DNA from: Pleodorina starrii
Taxonomy: Eukaryota; Chlorophyta; Chlorophyceae; Chlamydomonadales; Volvocaceae
Reading direction: 5' to 3'
NCBI GenBank assembly: GCA_030267565.1
Contig: BRXU01000005.1
Location: forward strand, 598,001 to 662,000
DNA: 64,000 nucleotides
In this document: positions 23,992 through 33,502 of the stretch, piece by piece
Layout: each line of letters opens with the position of its first letter
How positions within the stretch are numbered: the first letter of the stretch is position 1
The notes under the pieces: model-generated
Told to the model about the DNA's origin: nothing
Database searches by the model: none
What the model saw: the letters and a program-made list of their open reading frames with translations, nothing else
Made by a program: the position numbers and the translations under genes

Positions 23992-26646
23992 ACGACCACC
24001 CAGTCTGTCACTGCGTGGCGCGGCGGCGGCGGCGGTGGTGGGGGTGCGGGGCGTGTGTCTCGAGTAAGGTTGATGGCGCGTTGGCGCGAGTCGTGTGTTT
24101 GTGTGTGTATGTTCATCGGTGTTGTCGCGTTGCTGCCGGCCGGTCGGGGAGAGCAAGCTAAGACACCCCACCACCATCTTTCTAAACGAGATAAAACGGC
24201 GATCCGGCAGACGCAGTTCACCTTTTCTAGCCCTGGTCATTTCATTAGCTTGCGTCGGGCCCGGCTGCTGTCTGTCCCTCTGGGTGCGGTTTCGTTTCGT
24301 TTTATCCAGGTCAGGTCAGGTCAGGGGGCCAGGGCAGTGGATTCCGAGAGGCGGTTTGGTGCGCCGCCGCGATGAAGAATGAGCGTTGCCGGTTGGTCTG
24401 TGTGTCACTCTCTGTCGGTCCATCGGGCGGCGTTGCGGATAAGTAGCTCTTCATTGAGGGAGGAGGGCTTTGAGTACGCAACAACGCCGGCGACGTCCGG
24501 TTTGAGCAAAGGCTGTGGGCTGTGTGGGTTGCCCAGTAATTAAAATTGGTTAAAATTGGCGTGCGAAATCTGCAGGCGGAATCCCCAATTCATCGGCTGC
24601 GGACACTGCTAGTATGGTACGTTCACGTTTTTCATCTCGTCAACCCTGGGCTCGCCCCAGGGTTCTGTCCCGAAGCAGTGGCGTCGGCCGGACTGTTTGT
24701 GATGGGCCGCGCGCCTGCTGTGGTCGTCCGAACGTCGCCGGCGATGGCGCGTTCCGGGTCCCAGCGACCGACGTTTCATCGTCTCTGTGTGCCTCATGGG
24801 CTGAATTTTCTTGGCAGGAACTTCCCCGGCCGCACTTACGGTCATCATCGGTTGATGGATCACGAAACGAACGAGGTGTCGCAATCGAGGGGCTGAGTGG
24901 CCGGCAGGCCTGCTCTGTCGTATGTTGGTGGATGTGGCCGGCTGGGCAGGGCTGTGATTGCACCACACCTATCCTTGCTAGGGCTGACGAAAAGGTTTTT
25001 TGCGGTTGAGAGGGAGGAGGTATTGACGATGGTTGGCTGCTTGTCATGCGGCCTTAATTTATTCCGCTGCCTAGTCATTTGGGCCTCTTAAATCATTGCG
25101 GCAGTTGCCGCCTTTTGCCAATTTGCTGGTCTGGTCTCATGTACACAAGGCGAGCAGTGCATGAGCCTGCCGTCGCGACCGCACAGCCTTTTGGGGGGCG
25201 TCTGGCTGGCGGTTCGTTAGAATGTTGGCTGCTTCCGTCCGTCTCGGTTTTGTTTATCCGTTGGCGCATTGATCCTGGTTGTCCCAGGAATGGCACTCGC
25301 TTGTGCACTGTGTTGCACCAGGCCTTCTTTGCATTCAGTTTTTGTCGTCGGATGTATGTGTACGCACGTCTACTCATTTGTATGCTTCGTATGCAAACAG
25401 AATGACAACGCATTTCAGGATGACAGTGCATCATATCTCTGTTGGAGACTGGTAATGTCGTTAAAGCACGGTACGTGGATTAGACTCCTTTCGTGGCCGC
25501 AATCCGCGGGCGGACATATTGGGCTAGTCCCGGAGCCCTGGTTCTACTTGCACCGTGTCTAGCAGTCGTCCGACATTCATTGGGTTGCTGCTGAAGTCAG
25601 CCGCAAGGTCCAGGAAGACAGTACCGCACCGCAAGGCGACGTTCAAGCTTCAATACACGGTGCCGCTTGTGTCTGCCCGCTGCCGCCATCCGTCCTTTGG
25701 ACGCGTGTCCCTTTCCCTGTGTGACCTTTCTTGGCGCATGCAAAGGGCTCCTGGTCAGGGCAGAGGTCAGGTCACAGGTCAGGGCAGGTCAAGCCATAGG
25801 TCAGGTCAGGACGTGGGCGTGGGTACGTGGGCGTGTGTGACCGGTGCTGTGCTGTTTTTGCGCCTGGTGCAAAGCCGACGCCAGTACATCAGTGTCGCCA
25901 GTAAAATAGCTGTCCACAGCACCACACAGTGCAGATAATGATATGCACGCTCATTTCTATATTACATGCACGCATGGCACAAAGCCAAGTGAAGACAAGA
26001 CGGTGCGTCCGGTTTGATGACCGCCCGGCCCCTCCAGGAGCTACACGCCGCTCATCCCGCCCCTGCCAACTTTCGACCCACCCCTGGCGCTTGCGACGCC
26101 TCAAACGCCATCACGACCACAGCCAGCAGCCACCGGCGGTACCTGCCTGCCTTCGTGCCTTGAGCCGCAAGACAAACCGGGAAACGCTTCGTCGGGCGCG
26201 GCTGCTTCTGTTTCAATGGCAACAAAATGCGCATACTCCCCTCTCGTCACACTCCATCTTGAGACACACGCTACCAATCACAGAAACCGCGGTTCCTGCG
26301 AGAATCCGCAGCCGCCTTTTTATTACCGGTAGCAAGCGAACAAGCCGTACCGAGCCTTAGCACTGTAGCCGCCTCCCCTCCCGGGCTGACGCTTCGCTCA
26401 TCACGCCTCTGAATGCTGCTCAATGCTACATCAGCACCGGACCCTAGTGATCCCTCGATTGTATGTCTCGCATCCTTCATCCTGCCCTGGCCTTTAGACC
26501 CACACACCCATGCACGTTGTAGCCCTCTCTTCGCCGCTCTCCGGCCCCACTCCTGCTGCTGCTACTGCTGCTGTCCTGTCCCTACACCCCTTCCAATTGC
26601 CTCTCTCCCTTGGCGCCTCTCCGCCTCTGCATCCCTCCACCGCCCG
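23992..26646. other. Convergent 3' region between CYP710 and EF-hand gene
   Basis: No coding exon is supported. GGTCA-type runs (for example 24308-24325 and 25755-25812) occur here. A reverse-complement TGTAA at 25962-25966 would end the EF-hand transcript about 680 nt after its stop. No TGTAA was found for CYP710. Confidence 0.45.
25962..25966 (-). terminator. TGTAA polyadenylation signal, EF-hand gene
   Basis: TTACA on the plus strand reads TGTAA on the minus strand and is the first such motif found downstream of the EF-hand stop codon. Confidence 0.35.
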
Positions 26647-28979
26647 TTAGGAGAGCTGTTGCGCCGCGCTCTCCACCAGGTACGTGATCGCGCCCACCGG
26701 CACCCCCTGGAATCATTGCCGCCAAGCAAGTCCGCGATGAACGACAACCCCAACGAGGCCCGGGGGAGGCAGTGGGGGCAGTGAAGGCAGGGGCAGTGAA
26801 GGTGGGCGCGGTTAAGGTGAGACGCCATGGAGAGGGGTGGCAGGTGGAGGATGTGCAGTCAGGGGCAGTCCTGGAAGCCCAGGACGGTGGCCAGGAAGAG
26901 AAGGAAGGTCATGGCCAGTCGAAAGCGCAGACGTGCAGGCCAGGTCTGGCGATGCTTCACCGTACCCGCGAAGTGCTCACCGCTGCCTTGCCTCACGATA
27001 TTCTGTGCGACCCTCCTTCTTCTTGCTCCCGTCCATATGCCCTCTTCCCCCAGCTCGCATGTGCCCGCCAGTCTGTCACGGCCCCTTCAGGCGTTGCGCC
27101 AGCCCCCTCCAGCCGCATATGCATCGTACATCCGTACATCCGTACAGCACAGACGTACGGCACCGGCCCACCTGGATGGCCGTGATGCCCAGCTGGTTGG
27201 CTCCCTGCTTGAGCAGACCCGCCATGTACGGAAAACCCTGCAGAGGTAACACGGTGTACGGCATAAACAAACACAAGGACAGGGGGCGTGTGTCTGCGCT
27301 CCCTGGAGCGCACGCACCCGACCCACGCGGAAAGGTAGCGGACTCACGCGGCGCGGCCCGGCAGCGTGCAGGGGAGCGCGGCCGAGCACGGCCCCGCATG
27401 CCGACCCATTTTAGCCCTGGATCCGGATCTCCCCGGATCCAGATCTCCTGGATCCGAAATCCGCCAACGAGGGCCCAAATCCGACACTTGGGCGCTAGCC
27501 TGGCACCACTCCGACTGCACCCTGACCCCGGCGAGGCCGATGCAACCCACCAGCGCCTTGAGCAGCACCGCCACCCCGATCTTGAGGAACAGCGAGTCCT
27601 TCCAGTCCTTGCGGTGACCGATAAGGCCCTTGCAGCACTCCAGGAACTGCGGTGGCGAGAAGGAGGAGGAGGAGGAGGAGGCGGAGGAGGAGGGAAGGGG
27701 GAGGGAGGGTTCGGGGGGCCGAGGGACGGAGGAGGCGGGACGGTGTGCGGGAGCGCGCCGGGGATGCCCGGGGGAGGGTCATGGACCTCTCGAGTTCAAG
27801 GAGGGTTGGGTGCGGCGCCAAGCCAACCGATGACAGGACGGGGATGTGAAGATATGCAGGTTGCTGCGGTCGGCGAGCGAACAGGGCACTGACCCAATAC
27901 TGTGGGTGTGCAGGGCCCTGCGGTGTGGTGCGGTGCGGTGCGGACTGGTGTCGGAAAAGGGTGTGTGGGGCCACCAGGCCGGGGAGCCTCCACCCATTGG
28001 TCCATTTAGGCCAGATGGAACGCATTGCGCGCCTGTGCAGTGTCTGACTCACCTCGGAGAATTCAAAGCGACGGTTCTCATTCTTGTCGTACTTTTCGAT
28101 GAGCTGATTCACCTGTGCCAGTTTAAATAGGAGGCGCGCGATACGCGAGCGATTCAGATGTTCAGCCAGATGTCTAAATCAGTCCTGCTACGAGACACAA
28201 TCAGCACATGGGTTGGCGGCGCATGAGCAACGGGGACACCTGGGATGTTGCTTGCCAACCCGGCGCAGCGACTACCCTCTTCCCCCTCGGTGCACGAGCA
28301 CACAGAGACCATGTAGCAGTTACATGAAGATAAGTTACGGGGGCAATACGCCTGCACCGGCTCACTGACCTCGTTAATCGAGGGAAGACGCACGTGGTAC
28401 GGCAGCTTGCGGTTAATCAAGTCGTACATTTTCAAAAGGCCAATGTAGACCTCCTTATTGTCAAGTCTGTGGATGCAGGGATGATATCTTAGGCCGAGAG
28501 ACGACATGGAACCAGGGGCTGCCATGTCGGAGCACGAGGCTTATGAGATGAGCAACACAACGGAGCGACGAGCGGTTGGGGGCGATGGAAACTGTCAAAT
28601 GACAGATTATGACATGCCAATTAGCGTATACTGCAATAAGACGTGCTCCGCCTTCGCCCCGCTCTGGTGGCGTTATGCGCACAATTCGCCATCGTCGTCC
28701 CACGACACCAGCGCCTTGGTTCCGTGAAGCACATAGTCAACAAAATGGAGCGCAAGCAGATGCGATGATAACTGTGCCTTTTATGAGCTGTTCCCACTTT
28801 GGAGGGCGAGCTCCTCTATCTCCTGCTGATCGCAACACTCACGCGCCATCGCGGTCCACGTCGCACTCGTCAAACGCCTTACGGCATTGCTTCTCAAACC
28901 ATTTGCTATTTATGATGTTGAAGCCCAGGCGAGGAGGCACTCCGGGGATGCCGATGTCCTTGCCGAAAATCCGGACCAT
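26647..28979 (-). CDS. Two-EF-hand calcium-binding protein with hydrophobic C-terminus
   Basis: Six minus-strand exons: 28979-28843, 28466-28370, 28112-28053, 27646-27521, 27237-27172, 26706-26647, giving 181 residues. EF-hand 1 loop is DVDRDGALDNKE (residues 40-51), with canonical Asp at positions 1, 3 and 5, Gly at 6 and Glu at 12. EF-hand 2 loop is DKNENRRFEFSE (87-98), with Arg instead of Gly at position 6, so its calcium affinity may be weaker. A hydrophobic stretch (SLFLKIGVAVLLKALVGCIG) and GVPVGAITYLVESAAQ follow, suggesting membrane association. The plan resembles small plant EF-hand proteins of the At1g64850 type. An 87-nt in-frame alternative last exon may lie at 26945-26859. The start is the first ATG of the open frame. 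Confidence 0.85.
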
Positions 28980-29221
28980 TGCCGTTGCCTTGCGAAACAG
29001 TAGATTTTTCAAGCTTTGTCTCCACTTTAGGCAATCTTAGATCTTCTGTAAGGTATTCACGTAGTTGAAAAGTGTGAACGTGCGCCGTGTGAACGTGCGC
29101 TAAACGCGCACCAACCTAAGTACGGCAGATGCGCGCCATTCGTGCATCGCGTTGTTATATAGCAATTGGAGTGGTACCTCGTTCCCTTTCATCTTCCTTC
29201 CAATACAAGCAACAGTAAATA
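28980..29221. promoter_or_regulatory. Shared divergent promoter, EF-hand / ankyrin copy B
   Basis: Only 242 bp lie between the two start codons. On the plus side TTATATAG at 29155-29162 is a good TATA box about 60 bp before the ankyrin ATG. A 14-bp direct repeat GTGTGAACGTGCGC occurs at 29072-29085 and 29087-29100 and may be a paired factor site. Confidence 0.55.
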
Positions 29222-31261
29222 ATGTCTCAGTCGGTCACTCAACTTACACCCGACGGCTCGAGGATCTGGCTACCGGGCATCGTGGCGTGCATTGCGCGCC
29301 ATCTGCCAGATAACGAAGTGGCATGCACACTTCGAATGATAGACAAGACGACGTCACACCAGTTCGCAAACCACAAGACCTTGCGGCTCTCGCTTCCGTC
29401 ACCCATCCACGTGTTCCGGGAGCGCTGGGGCCGCCCAGGCGCTTTTCGCGCGTTGTCTCACAAGCAGCGGCTGCAGCTGCTGTGCCTGACCGCGGCAAGC
29501 GGCAGCGTCGCCAACCTGGAGGTTGCCCTGGCCAATTCGGGTCTTGATCTTCGGTGCGAGCTGCTCGAGGCCGCCGCAGCCGCGGGCCAGCTCGACATGT
29601 GCAAGGTGCTGCGTGCCCGTGGCTGCGGCTGGGGTGGTTCTCTGTCAGCCGCGGCGAAGGCCGGCCACCGGCACGTGTGCGAGTGGATGTTGGCCAGCGG
29701 CTGCCCCCTCGGCATGTACGTGGTTTGCAGTGCTGTCCGGAGCGGGCGGGAGGACCTTATGCAGTGGCTGCTGACGGAGTTGCAGGGCCGTCCCAACGAC
29801 GGTGTGTTTCTTGGCTGCTGGTCATTTATGGAGGCCGCGGCGGATTGCTTGAGCCTGGCGGCGCTGCAGCGGCTGTGGCAGCAGCTCACGGAAGGGCGCC
29901 ACGGCAGCGAACTGCAGCGGCGGCTAATGTGGCTCGATGAGGCGGGTCGGGGCTACATCCTGGCGGCCGCCGCCGGCAGCACCACGCCCGATTGGCAGGC
30001 CAAAGTGGAGTGGCTGGAGGGGCTGGGCTACCCCCGCACGGCTGATGCGTGTGAGTCCGCTGTTCGGGTTGGTGACGGTGATGCAGTGGTGGCGCGTTTG
30101 CAGTGGCTGCGCGGCCGGGACTACCCCTTGGAGGCGGAGATGGCGGACTCCGCGGTCGAGGTTGGCAGTCTTGCCGCCCTGCGTTTCCTGGTGGAGCAAG
30201 CGGGGGTGCGGCCCTCCGACGGTCAGTTCGGCGTGCCGGACGCGGCCCGCCAGGGCCACCTGGCCGTACTGCAGTACCTGCACGCCAGCGGCTTGCCCGT
30301 CAACACCCGTTCTGTTGCGGAAGAGGCGGCCCGGGCGGGTCGCCTGCCGATCGTGTCCTGGGCGGTGGAGGTCCTGGGCGTCGCACCCGCTAACTTCGCA
30401 GCTAGCTTGCTCGACTGCGCGGCGCGGAGCGGCAACCTTGAGCTGATGACCTGGCTTCACGTCCGCGGCTGGGCCTTGGGCCCCGAGGCCATCTCCAACG
30501 GCGCCGCGAGCGGCTGCGAAGAGGTGCTGGAGTGGCTGGTGGAGCGGGGCTGCCCCTTCCCGGTGGGTGTCGCCGTCCTCGTTTGTCACCACCACATGTA
30601 CGATGCGCTCCGTGTGGCCCCCCAGTTGTGTCCCACCGGTGGTTTATTTTGCATGCGCCGTGCCCGGCCAGGTCACTCGGCTGCTCCTTTAGACGCGTGT
30701 GCCGGGCCACCGTGTGTCGTACGTACGTCGAGCTGCTCGAGAGGTGTTAGTTATGGTGTCGATTCGCATGTGTGCCTTCTGGGACAGAGTCACTGTCTGC
30801 CAAGCTGCCAAAGTGCGAACCTCCGCTGCCGGGGAGCAAGGCTGTGAGGCTGCATGGTCGTTGCACCGCCCCTGACTGCCCAACCGCCCGCCCCTGCTTT
30901 GATGTGCGCATGTACGGCAATCGTGTATGTTCCTTGGCGGCCTCAGCTCGATGGCGGCGCCTACCTCTTAGCCGCCCGCAACGGCGATCTGGCGATGCTC
31001 CGCTTCCTGCACCGGCTGGGCTGCCCCTGGGGGTCGCCGGGGGAGGTGCTGAAGAACTGCATCGACAGCGGGTTCTCCGTCGCCGTGCTGCAGTGCCTGC
31101 TGGACTTGGGCTGCCCCGAACCGGACTGGGATGTTGCGGTCAAGTTCGTGGAGAGAAGGGCGCATTGGGAGCCTCGGGAGGAGCGCCATGCGGTGCTGCT
31201 GGCATGGCTGGGCGAGCAGCAGCGGCGGCGGTGGTCGCCTGGGCACCAGGGTCCTCCCTAG
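29222..31261 (+). CDS. Ankyrin-type repeat protein, copy B
   Basis: Two exons, 29222-30613 and 30947-31261, giving 568 residues. It is a close paralogue of the minus-strand copy at 10086-12134, with the same F-box-like N-terminus, the same repeat series and the same intron position. Differences include six extra residues around RPNDGVFLG and a shorter exon 2 product. Both copies are open, so neither is an obvious pseudogene. The start ATG follows an in-frame stop and a TATA box. Function is unknown beyond presumed protein binding. Confidence 0.82.
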
Positions 31262-31636
31262 CGTCAGCAGACTTGCCTTGTAGCGCAGGGCGTATGAGGG
31301 TTGGGTGCGGCTTACCGTGTTGTCCGGTGCCGGGGGTCGGTAGGGCTGCCACACAGCCACCAACCCATCTACCGGTAGGTATGTTCGGTAAGTATTGCTG
31401 GCTTCCTGGTCCGTTCGCTAACGCCGTCTCCGTCGGGGGCATGCATGGGCTTGGGGTTGTGCATGCCGACAGCACACGTGCTGTGCTCGTGGACGTGGTT
31501 CACACTGCGCTTGGCAGCTTCGATAAGAGCAGGACTCGACAAGCTCGGTTCTGCCTTCACTGTACTGCATTAGAGACAGAATTGCAGGGCCCTCGTCTAG
31601 GGAGGCAGCCGAGTGCTGCAAGACATGGCAACTGCA

Positions 31637-31793
31637 GTCGGCGGGGCTGCAATACCGCATTACGTCGCACCCCGCCACGTTGCTGGTACGTTACGCCGCG
31701 CCACTGTTCGCCACGTCCGGCCACGTCGTCGCGGCACACCGGTCATCTTGGCTGTCGGGCGACGTACGGTGCTGAACCCATGGGGGGTTGCAT
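31637..31793. other. Arm-B-specific insertion of about 157 bp
   Basis: The flanks on both sides match arm A, but this block has no counterpart there. TGCA occurs at both edges, which could be a 4-bp target duplication or chance. No terminal inverted repeat is visible. Confidence 0.5.
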
Positions 31794-32149
31794 TGCGCAT
31801 GTAGTGTACGTTTGCTGGGTGCGGGTATGCTGTGGGCAGGGCGCAGTGTGGGGGCTGCGGGGCGGCTATCCAGTGCACAGATGGCGGAGACTGAGTCCGA
31901 AGGGCGTGTGCACCGCTTCCGCCCTCCCCCCCACCGCCGCCATACATGGAATCAACATGCCGAATGCCAAACGCCGAACGAAACCCGCGAAGATGGGCCT
32001 CGAGGATGGATGGACGGATGAGTGGATAGTACAAATTGTTGAAATGGGTGGGCGGATGGGCGGACGGCTGCAAAGCGCGGGTGTGTTTGTCATTATCACA
32101 ATCAGCACAATCAGATGCACATACCGGATACGGTACGACGCGGATACGA

Positions 32150-32600
32150 TGCGTACGGCACGCACAACATCAAGGGATTTATTGGCCGACTTCAGACGCC
32201 GCCTTTTGTTGGATTGGAACTCTGATAGTCTCGACAGGGACCCGCGGGGTTTCCCGGAGCATGAGGAAGGGGGTGTGGGACGGCGAGCATCCGGGGTTAA
32301 CGCGTGTCGGTACCTGAAATGGATGGGTGTGGCGTATACGTCCTCAGACCACAAGCGGACATTGGACCACCTGAAGGTGTGTATGCCAAGAAAGCACCAC
32401 ACGGCCCTGATGCGCTTTTGGCTGGGTCGTTGGGACGTGGATGCGTCGCGGTTCGCATGGGGACCGGGTTAGAAGCCACGTGCGGAAAGGACGTGTGCCG
32501 GGTGTGTCGCGGAGGGGCGGTAGAAGATGAGTTGCACGTTTGAAGGAATGTCCGGAGTATGCACCATCAAGAGGGGCAATATGGGCGGCAGTACCGGTAT
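32150..32600 (+). mobile_element. Non-LTR retrotransposon remnant (C-terminal ORF2 region)
   Basis: The translated region ends with MRFWLGRWDVDASRF, then, after a frameshift, CRVCRGGAVEDELHV, then, after another shift, KECPEYAPS. The C-x2-C-x8-H-x4-C arrangement with VEDExH is typical of the cysteine/histidine motif after the reverse transcriptase of LINE elements. Stops and frame changes show it is dead. Reverse transcriptase and endonuclease parts are absent, as expected of a 5'-truncated copy. The 3' limit is unclear and may reach about 32900. Confidence 0.6.
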
Positions 32601-33502
32601 GCTGGATGTGATGAGGTCCTTTGACTCGGCGAAACCGGGCAGTCTCCTGTCCCAAATTCAGAAAGCGTGTACCAAGCTCCTTGGCAGCTAACCGTCGGGC
32701 GTACGGTTACCCCATGTGCGCCCTTTGACGGATAACCGTTGTGGGGGGACACATGTTACCATGTTACCAGCCTTTTTCAGCTTGTACACATGTAACGCCT
32801 CATGCACGGCCGACCGTATCCCTGATGGGATTTGACGAGTGGAGGGATATTCCACCGAAACTGGATCCAGCACGTCATTGGGTGATTGCTTCTTCCCTAG
32901 CTAGGTGAGGCGTCGGTCGCTGGTCGGGCGCCCTTGGCCCTGGTCCCTATGTTGATTTTGCCACCGCAGTGGGCTCCCTAAGTCCAGATAGATAGATAGG
33001 TAGGTTAGGCGGTTTGAAAAACCCGACTGCGCGACACTGGCGCTGCTGGCCCGCTGTGGCGCTACCTCTGGGCCCGAAGGCGCCATCCTTCCCAGCCACA
33101 CCCCGGCTCGCGGCTCCCCCATCTCGCTCTCACCCCCTCCAGCTCCTCTTCTACACGAGCTGCGTGATCCCGTTCTCTCCACTCCCGCATACCTCTTCAC
33201 TCCACTCCCGCATACCTCCTGCAAATGGTCACTTCCCGATGTGCAGCCACTCACGTGGCGGCCCCTTCACCTTCCGTCGCAAGTGCCGCGGCCGCCAGAA
33301 GAACCCGCCTCGCGCACGTCCGTGCCACGCCGCGTCTCCCTCTCAGCCTCATCTCCCTCTCGGCCCCATCTCCCACATCACCTCCATTGCGATGTCATCT
33401 TTACTCCCCTCGCTCCGCATCAGCTCAACCCTCTCAGCCTCAGCCTCGTCACCCTCGCCGCAGCCCTGTCAGTCAGTCTGCCTCCCTAGATAGGCACTTT
33501 CA
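32601..33502. other. Intergenic DNA downstream of the LINE remnant and NUDT14 gene
   Basis: No coding exon is supported. It may include the LINE 3' end (to about 32900) and the 3' UTR of the minus-strand NUDT14-like gene. I found no reverse-complement TGTAA. Confidence 0.4.

Larger units (their letters stand above)
29222..31960 (+). repeat. Inverted duplication, arm B
   Basis: The reverse complement of arm A (9419-12134), covering the ankyrin gene and its 3' flank. It carries an extra block of about 157 bp at about 31637-31793. Confidence 0.85.

Noticed and set aside
30772..32472. A 566-codon open frame on the plus strand across ankyrin exon 2 and the flank.
   Set aside because: It runs out of frame over ankyrin exon 2, through non-coding duplicated flank and the insertion, into the dead LINE. 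Arm A does not preserve it.
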